From contig CAYSPT010000024.1 of assembly GCA_964432985.1 (NCBI GenBank), positions 1 through 64,000 on the forward strand: 64,000 nucleotides of DNA. The letters are read 5' to 3'. Position numbers and translations under genes: made by a program. Origin of the DNA: CAYSPT01 sp964432985 (GTDB taxonomy: Bacteria > Muiribacteriota > CAYSPT01). Every line of letters begins with the position of its first letter. The stretch's first letter is position 1. The notes under the pieces were generated by a model. The model saw nothing but the letters and a program-made list of their open reading frames with translations. It was not told where the DNA came from and did not search any database. Of the stretch, positions 41,493 through 51,089 are shown piece by piece.

Positions 41493-42518
41493 CAACGGTT
41501 TGAAGCTGCGGTCGTACCGGGCCAGGGCTTCGATAATGAACAGTTCCACCTGCTCCCCCTGGTTGACCATGAGACCATCCGGTAGAGAGCTCTCCTCTAT
41601 TTCCGCCCGGCCCATAGTCCGATGACCGCCAGCGCTTCCCAGAGGGCCGAAGGCCGCCGACACGGTCTTACCGGCGTTCTTCTTGTAACCGTCGCAGCGG
41701 AAGATAATGATGAGCTTCGACCGCACCACACCGGCCACGACAGCCCAGGAGGCCTCTCTCACCCGGATCAGGAAATCGGCAATCTGGGCGCAGATATCAA
41801 TGGTAGGAACCGGTCCCACATTGGAAAACACGACGTTGCGGGAGTAGCGCAGTTTGATGAGCGCGATGGCGAAATAGTCAAGATTGCTCAGGGAGTACGA
41901 CGAAAATTCGATTCTTCTCAAAACACTGCGGTCGACCTTACGCTCCAGGAAATGGATTGCTTCTATGTCGGCGGCGGTGGGGCTTCGCTGCTGATTACGG
42001 CTGTCGGTGGTGATACCATAGTACAACGCGGTGGCAAGCCGTTTGCTGACAGAAATCTCCGCAGCCTGCAAATACGTGGTCACGATGGAAGCGGTGGCCA
42101 GGCACCGGGACTGGATGTCGGTGAAGTCCGCCCCTTTACGAGATTTCCTGGGGTGGTGGTCGATGACGATATCGCACCGGGGAAGCTCCAGGGATGTGAA
42201 AAATCCTGGCTGCGAGTCAACCAGGGCAATCAGGTCTGCCTCCTGAAGCGAGGCGGCACCCAGAGGCGCTACCGGAATACGCAGCAAATCGATCATAGAC
42301 ACGTTCTCGAGGCGGCCAACTTCGCCTGTATATTCGATTGACGCCCGCACACCAGCCGCCCCCATAAGCTCTTTCAATGCCCACGCACTGGCCAGGGCAT
42401 CGGGATCGGGGTTGCTGTAGATAAGAATGAGCGGGTTCTGCTTGCCGGCGATGACCCGGTTGAGTGCGGTGAGATTCTCACGGACTTTTTCCAGGTATTT
42501 GGGCACACTTTGTTTCAC
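41463..42518 (-). CDS. DHH/DHHA1 phosphoesterase (NrnA/RecJ-like)
   Basis: Soluble 351-residue protein. The DHH domain shows ILIYSNPDPDALASAWALKEL (metal Asp pair, about 36), ADLIALVDSQPG (about 95) and CDIVIDHHPRKSR (DHH, about 122). The DHHA1 domain ends with FGPLGSAGGHRTMGRAEI (about 297). Members degrade nanoRNA, 3'-phosphoadenosine phosphate or the c-di-AMP product pApA. With cdaA-cdaR in the same window, turnover of c-di-AMP is an attractive but unproven role. No GGDEF or membrane domain is present, so it is not GdpP itself. Convergent with the TMTC-like gene. Confidence 0.88.
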   Translation of the reverse strand: MKQSVPKYLEKVRENLTALNRVIAGKQNPLILIYSNPDPDALASAWALKELMGAAGVRASIEYTGEVGRLENVSMIDLLRIPVAPLGAASLQEADLIALVDSQPGFFTSLELPRCDIVIDHHPRKSRKGADFTDIQSRCLATASIVTTYLQAAEISVSKRLATALYYGITTDSRNQQRSPTAADIEAIHFLERKVDRSVLRRIEFSSYSLSNLDYFAIALIKLRYSRNVVFSNVGPVPTIDICAQIADFLIRVREASWAVVAGVVRSKLIIIFRCDGYKKNAGKTVSAAFGPLGSAGGHRTMGRAEIEESSLPDGLMVNQGEQVELFIIEALARYDRSFKPLLRSLRRWQM

Positions 42519-42900
42519 GAAGCACCTGTCCTCTCACGGCCGGCTGCAGTATAGGACTTTGGACCGGTTGGTGTCAAAGTCAGACGGTTAGTTCCCAGCG
42601 TGCGCCTGAAATTGGTTAGCTATCATGGTTAACCAAGTGCCGCTGGCAGAATCTGATGAAAATGTTTTTCAGATCACGATAATGGGAAACTGCCTCCCTG
42701 CTTATCGCTTCGCAGGTCCGTCCAGTTCCCTGGACAACTCACGCACATATAATGAATCGTGAGGATGGGTAATGAAGAACACAATGACCTCGATGCGCAC
42801 TCTGGAAGAAAAAAGCCGCATGAGCGCGGGAGGTACCTTCACTGCGGGCGTATCATCTATCAAAATACTACTTCTTATGAGTTTCCCACGAAAGCTGGAA

Positions 42901-42955
42901 ACTTCCTATTGGTCTGTAGAACACCATCCAGTAACAGTGCCAAACGATCCACCCT
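42901..42955 (+). repeat. Dispersed intergenic repeat family A, copy 3
   Basis: Contains ACTTCCTATTGGTCTGTAGA and CAGTAACAGTGCCA followed by AACGATCC, matching copy 1 over about 50 bases with scattered changes. Confidence 0.75.
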
Positions 42956-43052
42956 TTCTACACTCACTTATCAGAGGGCGGAAACGTCAACTTTGAACGA
43001 TGGCAGGTAGTGTTGTGGGCGAATAGGTATTGAACGAGAAGAATCAAATCCT

Positions 43053-43139
43053 CTGAACAGGATGTGAAAGCAAGGGGGGTAGACCTGTTCAGGGGTTGTA
43101 TCAATTCTGTTACAATTGTAACAAATCTGTTACAACCCC
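43053..43139. repeat. Nested inverted repeats upstream of a lipoprotein gene
   Basis: CTGAACAGG (43053-43061) pairs with CCTGTTCAG (43084-43092). GGGGTTGTA (43092-43100) pairs with TACAACCCC (43131-43139). Inside lies the perfect palindrome GTTACAATTGTAAC (43109-43122). The two stems are adjacent, as in a two-hairpin RNA or a compound operator. About 250 bases upstream of the YVTN lipoprotein. Confidence 0.75.
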
Positions 43140-43321
43140 ACAAGCGTGCATATATCCGCCTTCCTGGCCTTTTGCGAAGAAAACACGTAAGAATCCAGCT
43201 TTCTCAAGCCTGTTGCCCGCAAAACCATACAAAACTCGAACACTTTGGCTATCTAGTAACAGTGCATCTCGGAAAATCAATTAGCCGTCTATAACATTTA
43301 TACATAAAAAGACGTTCCCCA

Positions 43322-43350
43322 TTGGACGATACATAATACCAGACTATTAA
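43322..43350 (+). promoter_or_regulatory. Probable promoter of the YVTN lipoprotein
   Basis: -35 TTGGAC (43322-43327), 17-base spacer, -10 TATTAA (43345-43350). The ATG at 43387 follows with AGGAGA as ribosome site. Confidence 0.5.
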
Positions 43351-43386
43351 AATCCGAACGGATTAATTGTATAGGAGACGTGTGCC

Positions 43387-45075
43387 ATGAAACGAATGCT
43401 CATGCTGTTAATCTTCCTGACGGTGACTTCCGTAATCGTTATCGGATGTATTGAAAACGACGACACCTACCTGCCCGATACCTGGGGTATACCGCCGATC
43501 ATGTCAGGTTTTACCGTTACCGACACAGTCACCAATCTGAGCTACACCGGAAACTCGTTTACCCTCATCCAGGACCGACAGTACAAGACCACGGTCACTA
43601 TTACCGATGCCGACAGCAACACCAGCGCCCGGGTGAAAATAGCCGTCCGCTGGGAGATCCTCAACGACCTGCCCGAGGGGAATCCGCAGAAGGGAGCGAG
43701 TGAGTACTGGCTTTATGACGACGGATTCGCAGGGGACGAGACGGCCGGCGACAACGTGTACACCGGGCTCTGGGTCAGAAGCTATGAAGTGAGCGATTTC
43801 ACCGAAGATGTGGGCATGTACATCTCGGACAACGGGGGAAACATCAGCAACGTGCTCACCGTCAGATTCAATTTCAACCGATACGTCGGCGAGGTACCGC
43901 CGTCTCCCGCCGGTCTCGCCGCCAGCGGGGTGGGCACGACCGGTTTCACCCTGTCGTGGGGCACGGTGGTAAACCAGGTGACGAATTACAAGGTCTACAA
44001 GGATGACGATTATTACACCACCACGGGAGCCGGCACTACCACAGCAGCCGTCACCGGGTTGACCCCGGGAACCACCTACACCATGAGAGTTTCTGCCGTG
44101 AACAACTACGGCGAAGGGATCAAATCGAACGGGCTCGACGTAACTACGTCCACCGACCTCGAAGGACACACCATAATCAAATCCGTAACGGTGGGCACCT
44201 ATCCGGCGGGGATGGCCATAGAACCGCACGACGACTACCTCTATGTGGCCAACTGGGGAGAGAAAACCGTCTCGATCATCGGCCGCACCGACCACAAGCT
44301 GATCAAAACCATCACCACGGGCTCCGGGCCTTATGGAGTAGCGGCAGACCCCGGCCGGGATTACGTGTATGTCACCAATTCAGCCATCAACGACGGCACG
44401 GTGGCCGTCATCCAGATCTCTGACCACTCCCTGTTGACGAACATCGATGTGGGCAGCCGGCCCCGGGGAGTAGCGGTAGAGCCTTCGGGAACTTACGCCT
44501 ACGTGGCCCGCATGAGCGCGGACAAAGTCTCCATCATTTCCCTGAACACCAACACCATCCTGGGAGAAATCAACGTCGGTGACGGACCCGACGGCGTAAC
44601 GGCGGTTCCGGGAAGCACCTATGTCTACGTGGCAAACTCCTACACCAACACGGTTTCAGTCATCAACTCAGCCACCAACACTGTGATCGACACTATAACG
44701 GTAGGCGAAGGTCCACGGGGGATAGCCGCCGATTACTCGGGAACATATGTAATTGTCAGCAACTGGTATGATGACACCGCCTCGATCATCCAGGTGGCGA
44801 CCAATACCGTGGTGGCAACCCTGGACGTCGGAAACGGGCCTCTGGCCGCGGCAGCGAGCGACGAATACGCCTACATCGCCAACTACTTCGACGAGACCAT
44901 CTCCGTGATCAATCTGGCGGACCTGACCGTAATAAAGACATTGAGCTTCATCAGTCACGGCAGCGGAAGTGGTGATTTCAGTCCCCAGGCGCTGGTGGTG
45001 GACTCCGATTTCAGCAATCTCTACATCACCAACTACAACCAGGCCAGCGTTACCGTAATGAAGATAGATCCTTAA
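43387..45075 (+). CDS. Lipoprotein with FN3 domain and YVTN beta-propeller
   Basis: Lipoprotein signal with lipobox VIGC (Cys21). Residues 30-170 form a beta-rich region (VKIAVRWEILNDLPEGN, YDDGFAGDETAGDNVYTGLW). An FN3 domain covers about 175-258 (SPAGLAASGVGTTGFTLSWG, YKVYKDDDYYTT, AVTGLTPGTTYTMRVSAVN). Seven repeats of about 42 residues then form a YncE/YVTN-type propeller (YLYVANWGEKTVSIIG, YVYVANSYTNTVSVINSATNTVIDTITVG and so on). The propeller likely binds protein or glycan at the cell surface or in the periplasm. Ligand unknown. A 117-base spacer leads to the giant lipoprotein on the same strand. Confidence 0.88.
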   Translation: MKRMLMLLIFLTVTSVIVIGCIENDDTYLPDTWGIPPIMSGFTVTDTVTNLSYTGNSFTLIQDRQYKTTVTITDADSNTSARVKIAVRWEILNDLPEGNPQKGASEYWLYDDGFAGDETAGDNVYTGLWVRSYEVSDFTEDVGMYISDNGGNISNVLTVRFNFNRYVGEVPPSPAGLAASGVGTTGFTLSWGTVVNQVTNYKVYKDDDYYTTTGAGTTTAAVTGLTPGTTYTMRVSAVNNYGEGIKSNGLDVTTSTDLEGHTIIKSVTVGTYPAGMAIEPHDDYLYVANWGEKTVSIIGRTDHKLIKTITTGSGPYGVAADPGRDYVYVTNSAINDGTVAVIQISDHSLLTNIDVGSRPRGVAVEPSGTYAYVARMSADKVSIISLNTNTILGEINVGDGPDGVTAVPGSTYVYVANSYTNTVSVINSATNTVIDTITVGEGPRGIAADYSGTYVIVSNWYDDTASIIQVATNTVVATLDVGNGPLAAAASDEYAYIANYFDETISVINLADLTVIKTLSFISHGSGSGDFSPQALVVDSDFSNLYITNYNQASVTVMKIDP

Positions 45076-45191
45076 CTTCCGCGGTAGCTTTCGCGCGCCT
45101 TATCCGTGGTCTCTCTTCTTATATTTCTATTCATTAGCTATAATGCCGCTGTCATTAATTCTGCCCGAGTCAGATTAAGGAGGAGCAAACT

Positions 45192-48100
45192 ATGTCTTAC
45201 AGAAATCTTTCAACGTTTATCTGCCTGGTGATCCTGGCCTCATTCATCGCGTTCACTCACGGGTGCGGCCATCCCGACTCCACCGTCCAGCAGACCTTCG
45301 AGAACGTGCCCAACACCCTGATGGGCGCGGTAACCAAGCCCGACGGAACAGTAAGCTCCAAGGCCCTGGTCATCGCTTCTAAAATTGAAAACGGGGTGAC
45401 CACCACCCAGGCACGTATACTGGCCCAGCGGCCGAACAGCAAGCGGGGATTCGTGCGGACCAAGGCCGAAACCGTCCAGATCGGTCAGGACAGGTATGCC
45501 ACCTTTACCGACGCCAACGGATTCTACATTTTTACCGGTGTCCCCGAAGGTGACTACAGCCTCGAAGCCTCCGGATCGAACTACAAGGTCCAGATCACCG
45601 TCAGCACCTCCGACACCCAAGCCACCACAGTCGACCTTCAACTGACTCCCACCGGTTCGATTTCCGGTAAGGTACTGCTGGAGGGAGAAAACGGGAGCCT
45701 GGCCGGGACGTATGTGATCGTGCAGGAAACGGAGTACCTCGCCTACACTGAGACCGACGGCACCTTCGTGCTCGACGACGTACCCGAGGGCACCTACGAC
45801 ATAGGGCTCTGGCACGAAGATTACGAACCGTACGCCCACACCACCCCGCTGTCCGTTACTTCCGGTACCACCGCACCGCTGGGAACGGTCACCCTGGCAT
45901 ACGTCGCCGGCGGAACGATCAGCGGAACGGTCACCGCCCAGGACAACCAGGCGATGGAAGACGCCCTGGTGAGGCTGGATGATTCCCCCTACTTCGCTCT
46001 CTCCGACGCCGACGGTTACTACGAAATGGGGGGAGTACGAGTGGGCACCTACGACGCGACCTTCTCCCACGACCTGGTGGAGGACAGCGTCCAGGAAACG
46101 AACGTCACTATCAGCAAACTGGTGACCACCACGGTAAACAAGAGCCTGACCGACAACCAGCCTCCTGTCTGGGAAAGCACCCCCGGGGCCCTATACGTAA
46201 TCGACATGGAGATCGTCAGCGGCGACCAGGTGGCGGTGGAGTTCGACCGCGCCCTGGACGCCAGCACACCCGTCACTTACACGCTGTACTACGGTAAGGC
46301 TGAAACATGGGATTCCTCGAACTGGGACAACAACAACCCCACCGTGCTCAGCTCCGGTAACATCTACGAGGGAACCAAGGCCGAGTACGGGTACCTCCTC
46401 AGCGGCCTTGACACCGGCAGCAGGTACATCTTCGGCGTGCGGGCAAAAGACCGGCACGGCAACATGGAATACAACATCGAAGAGCTCATCACTGTGCCCA
46501 GCGACGGTACCGTTACCGCGGCGGAGCGGGAGAACCTGCTGGCCGCCATCGGACGGGTGGGCATCGGAACCTCCAATCCGGCCGGCATCCTCCACGTGCA
46601 GCCGTTCACCGGCGAAGCGTTCGTGATAAGGGAAGACAGCGGGTACGTTGGGATCGGCACCACCGCCCCCAGCGAAGCGCTCACCGTGGGAAACGACGGT
46701 TTCACGGTCACCATGAGCGGGGAGGTCACCGCTGGGGCCTTGACGGTTGGAAACAACGCTTTCACGGTAAACACTACCGGTGAAGTGACTGCGGGAGAGT
46801 GGAAATCCACTACCGTGGGAGTAGCCTACGGCGGCACCGGGGCCACTGACGCCGCTTCGGCACGGACCAACCTGGGGCTTGGTGACCTGGCCATTCTGGA
46901 CGAAGTGGCGGGAGGAATCAGCGGCACTATCACCGACGGGAGCATCACCGACGCCGACATCAGCGCTGCGGCGGCCGTGGCCGGCACCAAGATCGACCCG
47001 GATTTCGGCTCTCAGCACATCGCCACCTCCGGTCCCGTCACAGTCGGTGCAGTGGGCGGAACTACCGTTGAAGCCGGCATGGTGCAGTGGGACAGCTTAA
47101 ATTTCAAAGGATACACCGGATCGGAGTGGAAGGACCTTGACCGTAACCCGTCCCTCGACTCGGGATGGACCAGGACCGGCTCGGTCATTTATCCGGCGGT
47201 TCTCACCGACGAGGTGGGCATCGGCACCATCGCGCCCGCGGGCATCTTCCACGTGGAGCCGTTAACCGGTGAAGCGTTCATCATTGACGGCGACACCGGG
47301 TATGTCGGTGTGGGCACCACTGCCCCCTCGGAGCTTCTGACGGTGGGCAGCGACGGATTTACGGTAAACATGACCGGTGAAGTAACCGCTGGGGCGTGGA
47401 AAGGCACCGCCATCGACGGCACCAGGGTCACCCCGGATTTCGGCGCGCAGCACCTCGCCACCACGGGTACCATTACCGTGGGCGCCACCGGAGGCGTGAC
47501 CGCTGAGGTGGGCATGATCCAGTGGGACGGGGCAAGCTTCCAGGGATACACCGGCACGGAGTGGAAAGAGTTCGACCGGAATCCCTCCATTGACACCGGA
47601 TGGGCAAAGACCGGCGACATCGTGCACCCTTACGCACTGACAGAAGAAGTGGCCATCGGCACCACTACCCCCGCCGGAATATTCCACGTTCAGCCCTTCA
47701 CCGGAGAAGCCTTCGTGATCGATGGCGATACCGGATATGTGGGCGTGGGTACCACCAGTCCCGCGGCACCTCTGACGGTTGGAAACGACGCTTTCACGGT
47801 GAACATGACCGGCGAGGTCACCGCGGGAGAGTGGAAAGGGACTCCTATCGCTGACCAGTACATCAGCGATGTGTCCAGTTCGAGCATCACCGACGGTACC
47901 ATTGCCGACATCGATATCAGTTCTTCAGCTGCCATTGCCGGCTCCAAGATCAGTCCGGATTTCGGCGCCCAGCACATCTCCACTACCGGCCCTATCACCG
48001 TAGGAGCAGTAGGCGGCGTTACCCTTGAGGCAGGACTGATGCAGTGGAGCGGGACCAACTTCAAAGGGTATACGGGTACTGAGTGGAAAGACCTGGACAT

Positions 48101-51041
48101 CTTTCCTCCTACCTCCACCGGGTGGACGAAAACAGGGTCTGTGGTTCGTCCCACCACCTTGACCGACGAGGTCGGAATCGGCACCACCACCCCCGCCGGA
48201 ATATTTCACGTGGAGCCGTTCACCGGTGAAGCGTTCGTGATCGACGGTGCCACCGGGTATGTGGGGATTGGTACCACCAGCCCGACGAATGCCCTGACGG
48301 TAGGCAATGACAATTTCACGGTCACCATGACGGGTGAAGTTACCGTTGGGGCCCTGACGGTTGGAAACGACGCTTTCACGGTGAACATGACCGGTGAAGT
48401 GACTGCTGGGGCCTTGACGGTAGGCAATGACGCCTTCATGGTGAACATGACCGGTGAAGTGACTGCCGGAGAGTGGAAGGGGACTCCTGTCGCCGACCAA
48501 TATATCAGCAGTGTATCCAGTTCGAGTATCACCGACGGTACCATTGCTGACATCGATATCAACGCTTCAGCCGACATTGCCGGCACGAAGGTCAGTCCGG
48601 ATTTCGGCACCCAGCACATCTCCACTTCCGGTCCCATCACCGTCGGCGCCGTTGGAGGAGTCACCCTGGAGGCGGGACTGATGCAGTGGAGTGGTGCTAA
48701 CTTCAAAGGCTACACTGGCACGGAGTGGAAGGACCTGGACATCTTTCCTCCCACCTCCGCCGGATGGACAAAGACAGGCTCGGTTGTTCACCCCACCATC
48801 TTGACCGACGAGGTCGGCATCGGCACCGCCACCCCCGCCGGGATATTACACGTGGAGCCGTTTACCGGTGAAGCTTTCGTAATCGACGGCGCCACCGGGT
48901 ACGTGGGGATTGGGACAACCAGCCCGACGACTCCCCTGACGGTGGGCAGCGACAATTTCACGGTAACCATGACCGGTGAAGTGACCGCTGGAGAGTGGAA
49001 GGGGACTCCCATCGCCGACCAGTACATCAGCGGTGTGACCAGCTCCAGCATCAACGACGGCACCATCGTCGACATAGATATCAACACTTCAGCCGCCATC
49101 GCCGGGACCAAGATCAATCCGGATTTCGGCGCCCAGCACATCGCCACTACCGGCCCTATCACCATGGGGGCCGTTGGCGGGGTCACCCTGGAAGCCGGGT
49201 TGATGCAGTGGAGCGGAGCCAACTTCAAAGGTTACACCGGTACTGAGTGGAAAGACCTGGACATCTTTCCTCCCACATCTACCGGGTGGACGAAGACCGG
49301 CTCGGCCGTTCACCCCACCGCCTTGACCGACGAGGTCGGTATCGGCACTTCCAGCCCGGCAACAGCGCTGCATGTGATGACCGATGAAGCCGACGCCACC
49401 GTGGAGTTGGTCACCTTCGGCCGCACCTCCGGCAGCCTGGCTGATAACGACGGCTACGACATCGTCTTCAACCACCAGGACGGCGGAGGCGCTCAGGACG
49501 ATTTCGCCCGTATCTCGCTTCTTGCCTCCACCGTCGCCGACGGTACCGAAGGAGGAGCGCTGGTTTTCAGCGTGGCTGACGGGGCCGACGGCTCCGTAGA
49601 CGAAGCGGTGCGCATCATCGCCGGGGGTAACGTGGGGATCGACTACACCACTCCCGGGTACAAGCTGGACGTGAACGGCGATATCAAGATACGCACCGGC
49701 GCCCTGTACTTCGCCGACGGCTCGTCCATGGCCTCTGCGGGAGCCGGTTCAGCCAGCGCTCTTTCCAACGCCGCCGATGTACCCATCACCGCGGACAGCG
49801 ACGTTGCCGGCGGCGGAGAGATCCAGCTCAATATCGGTGGCAGCGAAAAAATGGTGATCCTCAACGGCGGCAACGTGGGTATCGGCAGCGACACCCCGAC
49901 GACCATCCTGGACGTCGCCGGAACGGTCACCGCCACCGCGTTTGCCGGAGGAGGCTCCAGCCTGACTGCGTTAAACGCCACCAACCTGTCTTCAGGAACG
50001 GTGGACAACGCCCGGCTGGACGCGGCACTGACTTCTATTGCAGGTCTCACTACCGCGGCGGACAAGATGATCTACACCACCGGTGCCGACACCTATGCGG
50101 TCATCGATCTGACCAGTACCGGGCGGGACCTGCTGGATGATACCGACGCCCCCACCATGCGCACCACCCTGGGTTTGGGATCGGCCGCCACGGCCACAAC
50201 CACCGATTTCGTGGCCGTAACCGGCGACTCCATGACCGGCTCGCTGACCTTCGCGGCAGTGGCCAGCGATATTGTCACCGGAACGGATGAAGACCTGGCC
50301 CTCATGCCTGACGGTACCGGCAGCGTGGGTATCGGCACCACCACCCCGGCAGCGTTCCTCGATGTCCAGGGGGCAGCCCAATTCGGAAGCGGCAACGTGG
50401 ACCTGATCGATTCCAGCGGCAAGATCACGGCCATATCCTCGACGTACTTTGCCTCCCTTGACGGCTCGAACCTGACCACTCTCAACGCCACCAGCCTGTC
50501 TTCCGGCACGGTTGACAATGCTCGACTTAACGCAGCCCTGGCATCTATCGCCGGTCTCACCACCGCGGCGGACAAGATGATCTACACCACCGGTGCCGAC
50601 ACCTACGCGGTCATCGATCTGACCACCGTGGGACGGGATCTGCTGGACGATGCGAGTACCGCCGCCCAGCGCACCACCCTGGGCCTGGTGGCCGCCGGCG
50701 CCGGAGACATCTGGGTGGAAAAGGCCGGCGACACCATGACCGGCGCTTTCATACAAAATGTGGTTACCATAGCCGCGGATATCACGACACCCGATGTGTC
50801 CGGCGGCAACATCTTTGTTACCTCCGCCAACACCGTTGGAACTGTCATTACTGATCTGGTCAGTCCTGCTGCCGGACAAATCATCAGGATAATAGGCGGT
50901 TCCGACACCAACTCGTCAACCATTGCCGACGGCGGTAACTTTAATCTCTCTGCTGGCTGGACCGCCGGTCTTGACGATGTATTGATCCTCTTCGTACAGG
51001 CAGACGACGACTACATCGAAATCGGCAGGGTAGATAATTAA
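45192..51041 (+). CDS. Giant repetitive lipoprotein with tail-fibre-like VGIGT repeats
   Basis: 1949 residues. Signal peptide with possible lipobox FTHGC (Cys25). Three carboxypeptidase-regulatory-like beta domains come first (about 42-145, 148-232, 237-318; for example GSISGKVLLEGENG, TDGTFVLDDVPEGTYDIGLW). An FN3-like domain follows (about 325-445). From about 455 to 1390, five or six large repeats have the core VGIGT-x-x-PAGI-(L/F)-HV-x-P-(F/L)-TGEAF, TGYVG(I/V)GTT and LTVGNDxFTVNMTGEVTAG. Two copies of SSGTVDNARLxAALxSIAGLTTAADKMIYTTGADTYAVIDL follow, and the end is a fibre-tip-like module (GGNFNLSAGWTAGLDDVLILFVQADDDYIEIGRVDN). Such repeats are typical of phage tail fibres and surface adhesins. 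No S74 protease end is present. No other phage gene is nearby. Confidence 0.85.
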   Translation: MSYRNLSTFICLVILASFIAFTHGCGHPDSTVQQTFENVPNTLMGAVTKPDGTVSSKALVIASKIENGVTTTQARILAQRPNSKRGFVRTKAETVQIGQDRYATFTDANGFYIFTGVPEGDYSLEASGSNYKVQITVSTSDTQATTVDLQLTPTGSISGKVLLEGENGSLAGTYVIVQETEYLAYTETDGTFVLDDVPEGTYDIGLWHEDYEPYAHTTPLSVTSGTTAPLGTVTLAYVAGGTISGTVTAQDNQAMEDALVRLDDSPYFALSDADGYYEMGGVRVGTYDATFSHDLVEDSVQETNVTISKLVTTTVNKSLTDNQPPVWESTPGALYVIDMEIVSGDQVAVEFDRALDASTPVTYTLYYGKAETWDSSNWDNNNPTVLSSGNIYEGTKAEYGYLLSGLDTGSRYIFGVRAKDRHGNMEYNIEELITVPSDGTVTAAERENLLAAIGRVGIGTSNPAGILHVQPFTGEAFVIREDSGYVGIGTTAPSEALTVGNDGFTVTMSGEVTAGALTVGNNAFTVNTTGEVTAGEWKSTTVGVAYGGTGATDAASARTNLGLGDLAILDEVAGGISGTITDGSITDADISAAAAVAGTKIDPDFGSQHIATSGPVTVGAVGGTTVEAGMVQWDSLNFKGYTGSEWKDLDRNPSLDSGWTRTGSVIYPAVLTDEVGIGTIAPAGIFHVEPLTGEAFIIDGDTGYVGVGTTAPSELLTVGSDGFTVNMTGEVTAGAWKGTAIDGTRVTPDFGAQHLATTGTITVGATGGVTAEVGMIQWDGASFQGYTGTEWKEFDRNPSIDTGWAKTGDIVHPYALTEEVAIGTTTPAGIFHVQPFTGEAFVIDGDTGYVGVGTTSPAAPLTVGNDAFTVNMTGEVTAGEWKGTPIADQYISDVSSSSITDGTIADIDISSSAAIAGSKISPDFGAQHISTTGPITVGAVGGVTLEAGLMQWSGTNFKGYTGTEWKDLDIFPPTSTGWTKTGSVVRPTTLTDEVGIGTTTPAGIFHVEPFTGEAFVIDGATGYVGIGTTSPTNALTVGNDNFTVTMTGEVTVGALTVGNDAFTVNMTGEVTAGALTVGNDAFMVNMTGEVTAGEWKGTPVADQYISSVSSSSITDGTIADIDINASADIAGTKVSPDFGTQHISTSGPITVGAVGGVTLEAGLMQWSGANFKGYTGTEWKDLDIFPPTSAGWTKTGSVVHPTILTDEVGIGTATPAGILHVEPFTGEAFVIDGATGYVGIGTTSPTTPLTVGSDNFTVTMTGEVTAGEWKGTPIADQYISGVTSSSINDGTIVDIDINTSAAIAGTKINPDFGAQHIATTGPITMGAVGGVTLEAGLMQWSGANFKGYTGTEWKDLDIFPPTSTGWTKTGSAVHPTALTDEVGIGTSSPATALHVMTDEADATVELVTFGRTSGSLADNDGYDIVFNHQDGGGAQDDFARISLLASTVADGTEGGALVFSVADGADGSVDEAVRIIAGGNVGIDYTTPGYKLDVNGDIKIRTGALYFADGSSMASAGAGSASALSNAADVPITADSDVAGGGEIQLNIGGSEKMVILNGGNVGIGSDTPTTILDVAGTVTATAFAGGGSSLTALNATNLSSGTVDNARLDAALTSIAGLTTAADKMIYTTGADTYAVIDLTSTGRDLLDDTDAPTMRTTLGLGSAATATTTDFVAVTGDSMTGSLTFAAVASDIVTGTDEDLALMPDGTGSVGIGTTTPAAFLDVQGAAQFGSGNVDLIDSSGKITAISSTYFASLDGSNLTTLNATSLSSGTVDNARLNAALASIAGLTTAADKMIYTTGADTYAVIDLTTVGRDLLDDASTAAQRTTLGLVAAGAGDIWVEKAGDTMTGAFIQNVVTIAADITTPDVSGGNIFVTSANTVGTVITDLVSPAAGQIIRIIGGSDTNSSTIADGGNFNLSAGWTAGLDDVLILFVQADDDYIEIGRVDN
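46556..49380 (+). repeat. Long intragenic repeats (about 440-660 bp) in the giant lipoprotein gene
   Basis: Repeat starts near 46556, 47213, 47653, 48172 and 48817, with a degenerate sixth near 49337. Units are 75-95% identical in places and differ by insertion or loss of LTVG-TGEVTAG submodules (for example three tandem submodules at 48295-48470). The region is prone to recombination and to assembly collapse. Confidence 0.85.
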
Positions 51042-51089
51042 AGGCGGAAACCGCCGGCATCCGCCTGTCCAGGCACGATCCTCGCGTAT

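Larger units (their letters stand above)
42519..43386. other. 868-base intergenic region with repeats and palindromes
   Basis: No gene is supported: the short ORFs here have no ribosome sites and resemble nothing. The region contains a hairpin (GTCCAG-TTCC-CTGGAC at 42720-42735), copy 3 of repeat family A, nested palindromes (43053-43139), a degenerate family A core (CTAGTAACAGTGCATC near 43250), and a promoter for the lipoprotein gene. Confidence 0.7.

Noticed and set aside
41463..42518. GdpP-type c-di-AMP phosphodiesterase
   Set aside because: No membrane, PAS or degenerate GGDEF domains are present; only the DHH-DHHA1 core.
42759..43010. Small ORFs in the 42519-43386 region
   Set aside because: They overlap the family A repeat, lack ribosome sites and resemble no protein.
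43504..44295. Antisense ORFs under the lipoprotein genes (also 45240-46070)
   Set aside because: They are shadows of GC-rich sense genes with no family resemblance.
45192..51041. Prophage or tailocin region
   Set aside because: Only one fibre-like gene is present; it has a lipoprotein signal and no capsid, tail, lysis or integrase genes are near.
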